A DNA stretch of 64,000 nucleotides from Bog-473 sp963704355. Its GTDB lineage: Bacteria > Actinomycetota > Acidimicrobiia > Acidimicrobiales > RAAP-2. Positions 37,689 through 46,350 of the stretch are shown in pieces; the first letter of the stretch is position 1; the number at the start of each line of letters is the position of its first letter. A program made the translations under genes and the position numbers. The notes under the pieces are model-generated. The model was not told the DNA's origin. It did not search any database and saw nothing but the letters and a program-made list of their open reading frames with translations. The DNA is taken from contig OY969891.1 of the NCBI GenBank assembly GCA_963704355.1, forward strand, positions 3,720,001-3,784,000, written 5' to 3'.

Positions 37689-37953
37689 GACTGTCCCGGG
37701 GACGCAGGGGACGCCCGTGCGTCAGCGCCACTCAAGGGTCAGGCGCCACCGTCACGTCACCACGCCCCCCCCCGCTCGCCTCCTGGCGCTCAACTGCCTC
37801 ATCCCCTCCCTCGTTGTGCCGCGCCGACGGACAGATCGGTCGCACCGCGTACCAAGGATTTTGAGGGTGTCGGGTCATCGCCGCCACTCGGACATCTTGA
37901 GGCGCGCATCGAGGCAGGAAGTAGAGGCGGCAGGAGGCCCTCCGGTAGACCGC

Positions 37954-39328
37954 CTACATCCGCGCCATCTGCGCCGCCATCGGTTGAGCCGGCGGTGGCA
38001 TCTTGGCGATCTCCATCCGGAGCGTCTTCAGTGCCGCGTCGAAGATCCCCGAGAAACTCGGGAAGGGCTGCATCGTGTCGTACAGCACGTCCACCCCGAT
38101 GTGAGCGCGCACGGCCAGCGTGGCTTGCTGGAGCCACTCACCGGCCTCCGGGCCCAGCGCGAAGGCGCCGAGCAACCGCTCGCCGTCGGAGACCAACGTG
38201 AGAAAGCCCTTCGAATCGGCGTAGGAGTGCGAGTACGTCGCCGTCTTTGGCACGTCCGAAAGAAGGGCAGTGGCGCTGTAGGCCCCTTCCGTCGTGCCAA
38301 CGGCTGCCGCCTGTGGGTCCGTATATGTGACACGGGGAACCGCTTCGTAGTTCGCCTTCTGCGGCTCTCCTGCGATGTTCGCCGCCACCACGTCACCCTC
38401 GTATTCGCCCACGTGGGTGAGCGGCCAAATTCCGGTGACATCGCCGATGGCCCAGAGCCGGTCGCCGGCGCGCAGGTATTCGTCGACCTCGATCCCGTGC
38501 GGATCGACCTTTATGCCGACCGTCTCGAGACCAATTCCCTCCACCCGCGGACGCCGACCGGTGCAGACGAGCAGTCGGTCTCCGCGAAGGACGTCGCCCT
38601 GGCTCACCTCCAGGACGAACTCATCTCCCTCTCGCCGCGCACCGGTGGCCTGGGTCCCGAGGACGAGCTCGATGCCGTCTCGACGCAGTTCCTCGCCGAG
38701 TGCCTCACCCAACGCGGCGGGATCATGGGGGAGGACGTGATCGGCGCCCTCGACGAGTACGGCCTGACCGCCGAGCCGCTGCACGACCTGCGCCAACTCG
38801 ACTCCTGCCGGCCCGGCGCCGAGCACGAGGAGCCGGCGAGGGACGGCCTTCATGCTGGTGGCCTCCCGCGTGCCCCAGACGCCTTCGAGTTCGCGGAGCC
38901 CGTTGATCGGCGGCACAAACGCGTCTGACCCGGTCGCCACGACGACGTCATCGGCCGTGTGCGCGACGCCGTCGACCTCCACGACGCCTGTTCCGGTGAG
39001 CCGGCCGCTACCGCGCAGCAATGCGATGCCCCGGTCCGACAGCCACTTCTCCTGGCCCGCATCCGACCAGTCGGACACCATGAAGTCGCGCCACTTGAGC
39101 GCAGCTTGCACGTCGACCTTCGCGGGTCGCGCCGACATCGAGGGCTCCATGTACTGCTTCTCCCGGCCGGAGCAGAGTCTTCGATGGGATGCAGGCCCAA
39201 TACGAGCATTCGCCGCCAACCAGCTCTCGCTCCACCACGGCGACGCGCTTCCCCCGCGCCGCCAGCGCCGCCGCGCAGTGCTCGCCCGGCGCTCCCCCGC
39301 CAAAGACGATTACCTCATAGTCGCTCAT
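37954..39328 (-). pseudogene. Pyridine nucleotide-disulfide oxidoreductase, frameshifted
   Basis: A flavoprotein of the dihydrolipoamide dehydrogenase/mercuric reductase group, about 458 residues if repaired. The first frame gives FAD motif VIVFGGGAPGEHCAAALA and the redox pair GGECSYWACIPSKTLL (C-x4-C). After about 39128-39135 the protein continues one base out of frame with VDVQAALKWRDFM, the NAD motif LLVLGAGPAGVELAQVV, the second FAD motif LWAIGDVTG, and a full dimerisation domain. One extra G/C explains everything. It overlaps the NTF2-like gene by four bases. Confidence 0.8.
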
Positions 39329-40197
39329 CCTGGGATCTCCTCTCCGGTGCCGCGTGGTCGAGCAAAGGTGCCGGAGTCAACCGGCGCTTCGACGTCGTCG
39401 TACATCCTGACTGCGGACAGGAGTCCGCCCGGGTTTCGCTCGAACACCGCGATGCCGGCCTGCAGGGGCACTGCGTGGCTGCCCCAGCGAAGGAGGTTGT
39501 ACTCGACCGCGCAGCGCACACCGTCATCGGTGACGCGACAACATTCGAGCTCGATTCCGCCGCCGGCGCTGAAGCATCCGGAGTAGTACGAGCGCAGTGC
39601 CTGCTCCCCATGGTGGGACGCGTGGGGCCCGATGGCCTCTCGGAGACACCCCGCTTCGGTGAACGTCTGCACGATGGCCTCGACGTCGCCGGCGCTCAAA
39701 GCCGCCAGATAACGACCGACGATGCCGTCGGGATGTTCGTCGCCGGGTTCCAGGATCGGTGGTCGCACGTGGTGCCGGCCGTCCACCGGCCATTGGCTGC
39801 AGTACGTCCGGAACAGCACGGACCGGTCGTCGGGTGCCTCTGCCACCACCGCGATCGGCCAGCGTGTCTTCTTCCCCTTGTCGTCCAGATGGGCCAGGAG
39901 CTCCACGACGGCTCGCCGGCCCGCAGTCGTCGACGCGATGATTTCCGCCGTCGCGTAGAGCCCGGCCAGCCGGGTTTGGTTCGCCTTGACGAACTGTCGC
40001 AGCTTCCGATGGTCGCTGATGGTGCCGGCACGGGGGTCCTCGACGACGATTTTCCCCGGCCAGATCGACTCGAGCTTGCGGGTCTTGCCTTCTTCGATTG
40101 CGTGCAGGTACTGCGTCACGGGGTCGGTCCGGCCGGCAACCTCAGAATCTCGGCGTGCGAGTTCCGTGGCGGCGACGAAGTCAGGAAACCATGGCAT
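39325..40197 (-). CDS. Tandem SnoaL/NTF2-like protein
   Basis: A 290-residue protein with two NTF2-like cone folds. The first is about residues 25-130 (QYLHAIEEGKTRKLESIW). The second is about 160-270 (RYLAALSAGDVEAIVQTFTE, then AVEYNLLRWG). Such folds act as small isomerases, hydratases or ligand-binding proteins, and no catalytic assignment is possible. It starts 6 bases after the nitronate-monooxygenase-like gene and overlaps the flavoprotein gene by four, so it is in the middle of an operon. Confidence 0.75.
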   Translation of the reverse strand: MPWFPDFVAATELARRDSEVAGRTDPVTQYLHAIEEGKTRKLESIWPGKIVVEDPRAGTISDHRKLRQFVKANQTRLAGLYATAEIIASTTAGRRAVVELLAHLDDKGKKTRWPIAVVAEAPDDRSVLFRTYCSQWPVDGRHHVRPPILEPGDEHPDGIVGRYLAALSAGDVEAIVQTFTEAGCLREAIGPHASHHGEQALRSYYSGCFSAGGGIELECCRVTDDGVRCAVEYNLLRWGSHAVPLQAGIAVFERNPGGLLSAVRMYDDVEAPVDSGTFARPRGTGEEIPG

Positions 40198-40203
40198 GTG
40201 CGG

Positions 40204-41154
40204 CTACAAACGGGAGACGAGCTCGGCCACGATCTCGGCAGACGACTGTCGCTGCTTGGCAAGCGCAACGCTCTGTCCCGCCCACAACGAACACGCCTCG
40301 ACGTCACCGGTCGTGCCGATCGTGGGTGCCGCCGTCGAGTAGCGCACGATCGGATCGCCGGAGGGGAAGTGTGCGATGACCTCACCCGTTCCCGGTCGAC
40401 TTCCCAGAGGCGGCCGGCCCGCGGCCTCCCACATCTGAGACGTCGAGTTGCGCAGGGCGCGGTGCGGAGCATCCGGCCACCCGACCTCGTAGAGGTTGGG
40501 GTACCACTGCGCATCGGTCTCTTCCGCGTCCACGAGAAGCCGGCGGTACTCGTCGTGAACAGGCATCTCCTCGGCCAGCAGGAACCGGGTGCCGAGCCAC
40601 GCCGCCTGCGCGCCCAACGCCATCACGGCGGCCACTCCTCGGGCGTCGCCGATCCCACCGGCCGCGATCACGGGCACCGGTGCCACTGCGTCCACGACGG
40701 CGGGCACCAACGGTAGCGTCGCGATCTGGCTCCACACGTGCCCGCCAGCCTCCCAACCCTGCGCCACGATGACATCGACTCCGCCGGCGACCGCCCGCCG
40801 CGCCTCTTCCGCGCTGCCGACCGTGTGCAGCACCAGGCCGCCGGCATCGTGGACCTGCTTGACGTATTCGGCTGGATCTCCCCACATGAACGAGAAGATC
40901 CGCATGCCCGCCCCGAGCGCCTCGTCGACGCGAGGGTGGTGATCCGACGTCATGATGAAATTCCCGGCGAAGGGTCGGTCAGTGAGCGCCGCTGTCTCAC
41001 GAACCACGTCCCCGGCGGGGGTGGACCACGTCAGGCCCAACGTCCCGAGCCCACCCGCATTCGAGACCGCCGCCGCGAGCTCAGCCACCGCCGACATCGG
41101 CGCCTGCACGATCGGCTGTTCAATCCCGAGCAACTCGCAAACCGGTGTGCGCAC
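40204..41154 (-). CDS. Nitronate monooxygenase-like FMN enzyme (NPD family)
   Basis: A TIM-barrel flavoprotein of about 316 residues. Family motifs are LLGIEQPIVQAPMSAVAE, IVAQGWEAGGHVW (with the conserved His), and VIAAGGIGDARGVAAVM followed by LGTRFLLAEE, which bind FMN. Family members oxidise alkyl nitronates or reduce enoyl groups. GTG 41154 with AGGTGG upstream fits the usual N-terminus better than GTG 41163. It is in a five-gene minus-strand run with peroxiredoxin-like and VOC genes. Confidence 0.85.
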   Translation of the reverse strand: MRTPVCELLGIEQPIVQAPMSAVAELAAAVSNAGGLGTLGLTWSTPAGDVVRETAALTDRPFAGNFIMTSDHHPRVDEALGAGMRIFSFMWGDPAEYVKQVHDAGGLVLHTVGSAEEARRAVAGGVDVIVAQGWEAGGHVWSQIATLPLVPAVVDAVAPVPVIAAGGIGDARGVAAVMALGAQAAWLGTRFLLAEEMPVHDEYRRLLVDAEETDAQWYPNLYEVGWPDAPHRALRNSTSQMWEAAGRPPLGSRPGTGEVIAHFPSGDPIVRYSTAAPTIGTTGDVEACSLWAGQSVALAKQRQSSAEIVAELVSRL

Positions 41155-41220
41155 TAGAACCACCTACCTCTTCAACACAACCCGCCGCGCCTCGATCCAG
41201 CGCAAGCAGATCGAAAACCG

Positions 41221-41820
41221 CTAGGACTCGTACGACGTCGGCATCGACCCCTGTCGCTTGTCCCACCCGTGGAAAGAGGAGTAGTCGCCGGCGTCCCAGG
41301 CCTTGCGCAGACCCGGCTTGCTCAGGTCCCAGTCGGGGCGGATCTCGCTCGACGCCGCCCGGAGGTCCAGCCAGAGCTCGTAGAACGACGGGCGCCCCCA
41401 GAACCAGTACCCGTTGTAGACGCTGTGGATGATCAGCCCCGGCTTGAGCACCAGCGTGTGGGGGATCATCGGGTTGTGCTCGGGGTCGGTGTACTCCGCG
41501 ATGTCGAGGTCGCGCTGGACCGTCCGGTCAGGGTCGGAGAGGAAGGTCCATTGGGCGCCGACCGAAAGGCGGAACTCCTGGAGCGTGTGATGGTCGTCGG
41601 TGGCGATGGTGGCGATCTGGGTGTAGGCCACCGCTACCTTGGACTGGTTTGCCGCCAGCTCCAGGTGCTGCTGGTGCTCCTTGGGGCAGTAGTTGCCACG
41701 GGCGAGCGTCAGGACCAAGGGGTCGCGCCCTTGGAGCTCGCTCAACGTACGGACCGTTCCCGTGTGGTCCGGCAACGAGTAATCGGGGAACACTCCGCCG
41801 GGTTTGATGTCAGGACGCAT
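41221..41820 (-). CDS. Peroxiredoxin-like (AhpC/TSA fold) protein
   Basis: A 199-residue thioredoxin-fold protein opening GGVFPDYSLPDHTGTVRTLS. The active-site region reads ARGNYCPKEHQQHLEL, with one cysteine where peroxiredoxins have their peroxidatic Cys but a different surrounding motif. No resolving Cys is evident, so it may be a one-Cys type or use an external thiol. ATG 41820 has GAGAG upstream. It lies between the VOC and nitronate-monooxygenase-like genes. Confidence 0.8.
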   Translation of the reverse strand: MRPDIKPGGVFPDYSLPDHTGTVRTLSELQGRDPLVLTLARGNYCPKEHQQHLELAANQSKVAVAYTQIATIATDDHHTLQEFRLSVGAQWTFLSDPDRTVQRDLDIAEYTDPEHNPMIPHTLVLKPGLIIHSVYNGYWFWGRPSFYELWLDLRAASSEIRPDWDLSKPGLRKAWDAGDYSSFHGWDKRQGSMPTSYES

Positions 41821-41879
41821 GGGAGTTGATCGCCTCTCTCTTTTGGCTCGAAGGCGACGGTAATGGCGTAGAGGGATTC

Positions 41880-42338
41880 CTAGTTGGCCAGGTCCGATGG
41901 CCAGTGGGCGGGCACCCAGTCCCCGCTTGTGTCCGTGGTCTGCCCCACCTCTATCAGATAACCGTCGGGGTCGCGGATGTAGCAACGGATCTCGTATTGG
42001 TGCTGCTTCGGCTCTGTGAGGAACTGCGCACCCCGAGCGCTCCACTCCGTGTACACGGCGTGGACGTCCGCCACGCGGATGTTCAGGAAGCTGCTGACCC
42101 GATCGGGGTCGCGTGGCGTCTCCAAGGTGACCGCGGGCTTGTCGTCAGTCGGGCCACCTCCGACATTGATGATGATCCAGCTGTTGGCGAGTTCGACATA
42201 GGTCAGCCCTCCCGGCCCCGAGAAGGCCAGTCTGCCGCCAAGCACTTCGGTGTAGAAGCGCTTGGAGCGCTCGACGTCGTCTGAGACGATGAAGTGGGTC
42301 AGCACGATTCTCTCCGGGGGCGACGCGGACTCGGCCAT
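41880..42338 (-). CDS. VOC-family protein (paralogue of 35648-36121)
   Basis: A 152-residue VOC protein, first gene of the five-gene redox operon. It shares THFIVSDDVERS, ETPRDPDRVSSFLNIRV and YEIRCYIRDPDG with the protein at 35648. The ATG has a GGAGG-like site upstream, and both copies are preceded by very similar ribosome-site sequence. It probably acts on small electrophilic metabolites, inferred from fold and neighbours only. Confidence 0.85.
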   Translation of the reverse strand: MAESASPPERIVLTHFIVSDDVERSKRFYTEVLGGRLAFSGPGGLTYVELANSWIIINVGGGPTDDKPAVTLETPRDPDRVSSFLNIRVADVHAVYTEWSARGAQFLTEPKQHQYEIRCYIRDPDGYLIEVGQTTDTSGDWVPAHWPSDLAN

Positions 42339-42676
42339 CTGGCACCTCCACTCTTCGGGACTTCTGGCTCAATGATGACTGGGCTACTGGCAGTGTCGTG
42401 ATGCATCGAACGTCTCGACAGGAACCACCGGCCCCACGGAGTCGCTGCCGACCCGCACACGACGTCTCGGCCCAAGGTAAGGCCCCCGGCTCCGCGTGTC
42501 TACCCGTATTTCCAGATACTCAATCGCACTGCTGCGGGGGCAAGTCAAATCGACCAAGATGCAAGTCGACAGGTCCGATGTGACCCGAGCAGATCTCCTC
42601 AACGGTGCGAGACAGTTCGTCGGGTGATGCTGCGGGCCGACCACATTGGTACCGCCACGCCGAGGAGGTTTCGTGC
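42339..42676. other. Divergent intergenic region
   Basis: About 340 bases between the VOC-led operon and the F420-type gene. It must hold both promoters. I see no clear hexamer pair, repeat or RNA in it. Confidence 0.4.
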
Positions 42677-43315
42677 ATGACCACCGCGATCATCGGCACC
42701 GGAGGGCTTGGGTCGGTTATTGCCCGCCTTCTCGCCTCAGGCGGCGAGAGCGTGCGGCTCTCGAGCGCCGACACTGCCTCTGCCGGAGCCCTGGCTGCAC
42801 AAATCGGGCCCGCCGCGGTTGTGGCCGTTGACAACCGCGACGCCCTGGATGGCGCCAATGCCGTCGTCCTCGCCCTGCGTTTTGGGGTGCTGAAGGGCGT
42901 CATAGACGAGATTGCAGAGCCACTGACCGACAAGGTCGTGGTCGTTCCGAGCAACCCCGTCGGCCTCGACGCGAGTGGCAACGTCGAGCGCCTTCTGCCG
43001 CAAGGGCAGTCCTCCGGAGAGGTCATCTCGGGGTGGGTCCGGGCGGGGGCCCACTTCGCCATGGCCTTCGGAACGATGTCGGGCAATCTGCTTGAGCCCT
43101 CGGCCAACCGGTCGCCGGCGCGGGCGGTCCTCTTTTACGTCACCGACGACGATCATGCGGGCGAGGAGGTCGAGCGGTTGATCCGGACGGCGGGCTTCGA
43201 ACCGGTGAAGGTGGGCGGAGTTGAGCAGTCGAGTCGCCTGGAGGTGGGCGGCGACCTTCACGATCTCGTCGTCGGGCCAGCCGAGGCGCGTTCGTTGGTC
43301 GCCCGGCCCGCATAG
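42677..43315 (+). CDS. NADPH-dependent F420 reductase-like (Rossmann) protein
   Basis: A 212-residue protein of the F420_oxidored group. It begins TTAIIGTGGLGSVIARLLAS, the NADP-binding motif, and has VVVVPSNPVG and the FGTMSGNLL region, as in F420H2:NADP oxidoreductases. ATG 42677 has GAGGAGG at 42662-42668. It supports the presence of coenzyme F420 in the organism, but several relatives use NADPH alone. It is divergent from the redox operon. Confidence 0.78.
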   Translation: MTTAIIGTGGLGSVIARLLASGGESVRLSSADTASAGALAAQIGPAAVVAVDNRDALDGANAVVLALRFGVLKGVIDEIAEPLTDKVVVVPSNPVGLDASGNVERLLPQGQSSGEVISGWVRAGAHFAMAFGTMSGNLLEPSANRSPARAVLFYVTDDDHAGEEVERLIRTAGFEPVKVGGVEQSSRLEVGGDLHDLVVGPAEARSLVARPA

Positions 43316-43335
43316 ACGAGACGGAAGGGACAGGG

Positions 43336-43524
43336 TTACTCGAGCTCCTTCCAATGTTCCCGGCCGAACAGCCGGCCCCAGAGGGCCGTCAGCGACGGCC
43401 CCCCATCGGGTCCCGTGTCGGGGTAGAGCTGCAGGCCCTCGGGGCGGGCAGCGAGCCAACCCGGTAGTCGGTGAGGATGGTGTGCAAGACCGTCGTCGTG
43501 ATGTCCGGCGGAGGACTGGGTGAA
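43336..43524 (-). pseudogene. Gene remnant of unknown family
   Basis: The minus strand reads a plausible C-terminus, GLQLYPDTGPDGGPSLT then FGREHWKELE and a stop at 43336. One frame away just upstream it reads ITTTVLHTILTDYRVGSLPA. Together they look like the end of one protein broken by a small deletion near 43440-43450. It has no start and no recognised family. It lies just downstream of the HxlR gene on the same strand. Confidence 0.35.
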
Positions 43525-43527
43525 TCC

Positions 43528-44046
43528 TTAAGTCGCCCTTGCGCTTACCGGCTTCGTTGTTCCGACGAGAGGCTCGACCGCTCCTGGACCGGGGGCTGCG
43601 CGGACGTCTCTGGCTTCTAGGCGCTCGCCACAGGCAGAGCACGCCAAGACCGCGTTGGAGATGTGGCCGCAGGCCTTATGGGTCACCTCGAGAGGTGGCC
43701 CGTCGGGTGCGGCGTAGCGGTCGCCCCACTGGCGCATGGTGGTGAGAACAGGCCACAGATCACGGCCCTTGTCGGTGAGCCGATAGTCGTAGCGGGGCGG
43801 GTGCTCGCTGTAGCGCACCTTCTCGAGGACGCCGGTTTCGACAAGGTGATAGAGCCGCTGGTTCAAGATGTTGCGCGAGATTCCGAGGCGCTCTTGGAAG
43901 TCGTCGAAGCGGGTCACGCCCAAGAACACGTCTCGCAGGATCAGCATCGACCACCATTCGCCCACGACCTCGAGGCACTGGGCCACTGAGCAGTGCATGT
44001 CGGCGAAGCTCTTGCGTTCCACAAGATCCAGAATAGTGGGTTGCAT
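43528..44046 (-). CDS. HxlR-family transcriptional regulator
   Basis: A 172-residue HxlR winged-helix protein with CSVAQCLEVVGEWWSMLILRD, which is nearly diagnostic of the family, followed by FDDFQERLGISRNILNQRL. The C-terminal tail carries CGH ... CSACGERL, a possible zinc site beyond the usual HxlR length. ATG 44046 lies in an inverted repeat shared with the divergent MFS promoter, so it probably represses the MFS/SDR operon and itself. Confidence 0.9.
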   Translation of the reverse strand: MQPTILDLVERKSFADMHCSVAQCLEVVGEWWSMLILRDVFLGVTRFDDFQERLGISRNILNQRLYHLVETGVLEKVRYSEHPPRYDYRLTDKGRDLWPVLTTMRQWGDRYAAPDGPPLEVTHKACGHISNAVLACSACGERLEARDVRAAPGPGAVEPLVGTTKPVSARAT

Positions 44047-44061
44047 TATAGAACGCAATCC
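44038..44061. promoter_or_regulatory. Candidate HxlR operator
   Basis: GGGTTGC-N10-GCAATCC, arms of seven bases with one mismatch, spanning the HxlR start codon and ending 16 bases before the MFS start. The placement between divergent genes supports an operator. Confidence 0.5.
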
Positions 44062-44076
44062 CTTATGGTGAGTCTT

Positions 44077-45528
44077 ATGACGGAACTCGCTCACGTGCTC
44101 GAGCGTCCCGGAGCCTCCCCCATCAAGGCCAAGGCAGCCCCCCGCCAGGTGCTCGTCATCACTTGCGCCGGAGTGGTCTTGGCCAGCCTCGACCTCTTCA
44201 TCGTCAACGTGGCCCTGCCTCAGATCGCCCGGGACCTGGGGGCCTCGAACCTGGGCGAGCTGTCCTGGATCCTCAACGGGTACGCGATCGTCTACGCGTC
44301 GTTGCTGGTCTTCTTCGGACGCCTCGCCGACCGTTACCGGCGCGACCGCGCCTTTCTCCTCGGCGTGGCGATCTTCACCGCGGCTTCGGCCGCGTGTGCC
44401 GCCTCCACCAGCGTCGGGATGCTCATCGGCTTCCGCCTCGTGCAGGCGGCCGGGGCGGCCCTGCTGACCCCGACCTCCCTCGGGTTGGTCCTCGCCTCCT
44501 ACGCGCCCGAGCGGCGGCAAGGTGCCGTGCGCGCCTGGACGGCGGTGGGCGGCATGTCTGCTGCCGTGGGCCCAGTCGTCGGCGGCCTGCTGGTCGCAGC
44601 GAGCTGGCGGTGGGTCTTCCTGATCAACCTGCCGGTCGGGATCGCCGCCTTCATCGTCGGCTGGCGACGACTGCCGCACGTACCCGGTCACCCGAGCGAA
44701 CGACCCAACGCACTCGGAGTCGTGCTGGCCACCACCGGCGTCGCGGCCCTCACCTTCGGGCTCGTGAAGGGCAGCGACTGGGGCTGGGGCTCACCCGCCA
44801 TCGCCTGGACGCTCGCCGCGTCTGCGGCGCTCATCGCGCTCTTCGTGCTCCACTGCCTTCGGAGCCGCACTCCGCTCATCGATCCGTCGCTGTTTCGCTC
44901 CCGGAGCTTCACTGCGGCATCGCTCGTCGCCATCTTCTTCTCCGCATCGTTCGGCGCGATGCTGCTCTCGATCGTCCTGTGGGAGCAGGGCGCTTGGGGA
45001 TGGTCGGCGCTGCGATCCGGGCTGGCCATCGCACCCGGACCGATCATGGTCCCCTTCATCGCGTTCGTTGTGACCGGACGGCTCATTGCCCGCTCCGGCC
45101 CAGCCCGGACGATGGCGCTGGGCAGCCTGGTCTTCGGCGCCGGAGTGTCGTGGTGGGCGCTTGCGATCACGGTCCAACCCAACTACGTCTCGGGGGTCCT
45201 CGGCGGGATGATCTTGACCGGTGTCGGAGTGGGCCTCACCCTTCCGACCCTGATGGCCACGGCCGCCTCCTCGCTCCCACCGCAGTCATTTGCCACCGGC
45301 ACGGCGGTCATCAACATGATCCGCCAGACCGGCCTCGCCCTCGGCGTGGCCGTACTCGTGGCGGTGCTCGGCACCGCAGCCGGTCACGACAGCGCTGCAC
45401 TCGACGCGTTTCGTCACGGTTGGTGGGTATCTGCCGCGATCTCCTTCGTCGGCATCGTTCCGGCCCTCAGCCTGCTCCCTCGCCACGCACCAGCCACAGC
45501 CACAGCCACAGCCACAGCCACAACGTGA
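44077..45528 (+). CDS. MFS transporter, DHA2 (EmrB/QacA) drug-efflux type
   Basis: A 483-residue membrane protein with about 14 hydrophobic segments. It has the N-terminal motif ASLDLFIVNVALPQIARDL (motif D1 of 14-helix antiporters) and the motif A loop FFGRLADRYRRDRAFLLG. It probably exports a toxic organic compound by proton antiport. ATG 44077 has GGTGAG upstream, and ATG 44065 is possible. The C-terminus ends in an Ala-Thr repeat encoded by a hexanucleotide repeat. Divergent HxlR and the downstream SDR complete the cluster. Confidence 0.9.
   Translation: MTELAHVLERPGASPIKAKAAPRQVLVITCAGVVLASLDLFIVNVALPQIARDLGASNLGELSWILNGYAIVYASLLVFFGRLADRYRRDRAFLLGVAIFTAASAACAASTSVGMLIGFRLVQAAGAALLTPTSLGLVLASYAPERRQGAVRAWTAVGGMSAAVGPVVGGLLVAASWRWVFLINLPVGIAAFIVGWRRLPHVPGHPSERPNALGVVLATTGVAALTFGLVKGSDWGWGSPAIAWTLAASAALIALFVLHCLRSRTPLIDPSLFRSRSFTAASLVAIFFSASFGAMLLSIVLWEQGAWGWSALRSGLAIAPGPIMVPFIAFVVTGRLIARSGPARTMALGSLVFGAGVSWWALAITVQPNYVSGVLGGMILTGVGVGLTLPTLMATAASSLPPQSFATGTAVINMIRQTGLALGVAVLVAVLGTAAGHDSAALDAFRHGWWVSAAISFVGIVPALSLLPRHAPATATATATATT
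45494..45522 (+). repeat. CCACAG hexanucleotide tandem repeat
   Basis: Four perfect copies of CCACAG plus a partial fifth, encoding an Ala-Thr tail at the end of the MFS protein. The unit is a multiple of three, so changes in copy number would alter tail length without a frameshift. Confidence 0.8.
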
Positions 45529-45557
45529 CCCGACCATCCGAGACATAAGGAGACGTC

Positions 45558-46268
45558 ATGAATATCGCCCGATCGACCGCCCTCGTCACTGGAGCGAACC
45601 GAGGGCTCGGCCGGCACCTCGCTCGCGAGCTGCTCAGCCGGGGCGCCACCGTGTACGCCGGGGCACGCAACCCCGACGCTGTCGACCTACCAGGCGCCAA
45701 GGTCGTCGCTCTCGACATCACCGACCCGGCGTCAGTAGCTAGCGCCGTCGAGATCGCCGGCGACGTCACCCTGCTGATCAACAACGCCGGCTCATCCACC
45801 GGCACCGACCTTCTCAATGGAGACGAAGCGCAGATCCGCCTCGAAATGGACACCCACTTCTTCGGGACACTATCGGTGATGCGAGCCTTCGCCCCGAAGA
45901 TCTCGACAAACGGCGGAGGGTCGATCCTCAACATCCTTTCCGTACTCTCGTGGGTCAGCTTCCCTAGGAGCGGCGCCTACTGCGCCGCGAAGTCGGCAGA
46001 ATGGTCGATGACCAACGCACTGCGCGTGCAGTTGGCAGAGCAGAACATCCGGGTGGCTGGGCTCCATGTCGGTTACATGGATACAGACATGACCGCTTCG
46101 ATAACCGCACCTAAGTCGAACCCCGCGGATATCGCCAAGATCGCCATTTACGGCGTCGAGCAGGATCTCTTCGAAATAGTCGCCGACGATGTCAGCCGTG
46201 AGATCCAGGCCGCACTTGCTGGCGGCGTTCCCGCCCTCTATCCGCAGCTCCAAATGACTCCGCGCTAG
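45558..46268 (+). CDS. Short-chain dehydrogenase/reductase
   Basis: A 236-residue classical SDR with cofactor motif ALVTGANRGLGRHLARELL, LLINNAGSST, catalytic Ser in LSVLSWVS and Y-x-x-x-K in GAYCAAKSAEWS. The ATG has AAGGAGA seven bases before it. It lies 29 bases after the MFS gene and is likely in the same transcript, giving a detoxify-and-export pair under HxlR control. Confidence 0.9.
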   Translation: MNIARSTALVTGANRGLGRHLARELLSRGATVYAGARNPDAVDLPGAKVVALDITDPASVASAVEIAGDVTLLINNAGSSTGTDLLNGDEAQIRLEMDTHFFGTLSVMRAFAPKISTNGGGSILNILSVLSWVSFPRSGAYCAAKSAEWSMTNALRVQLAEQNIRVAGLHVGYMDTDMTASITAPKSNPADIAKIAIYGVEQDLFEIVADDVSREIQAALAGGVPALYPQLQMTPR

Positions 46269-46350
46269 TTCGCCCTTTGCCCCGACGTTCCTGTTCTTGA
46301 CCCGAAGGCCCCCTCCACCACTGCCCGGATCTTGCCTGGCAGTGGTGTTT

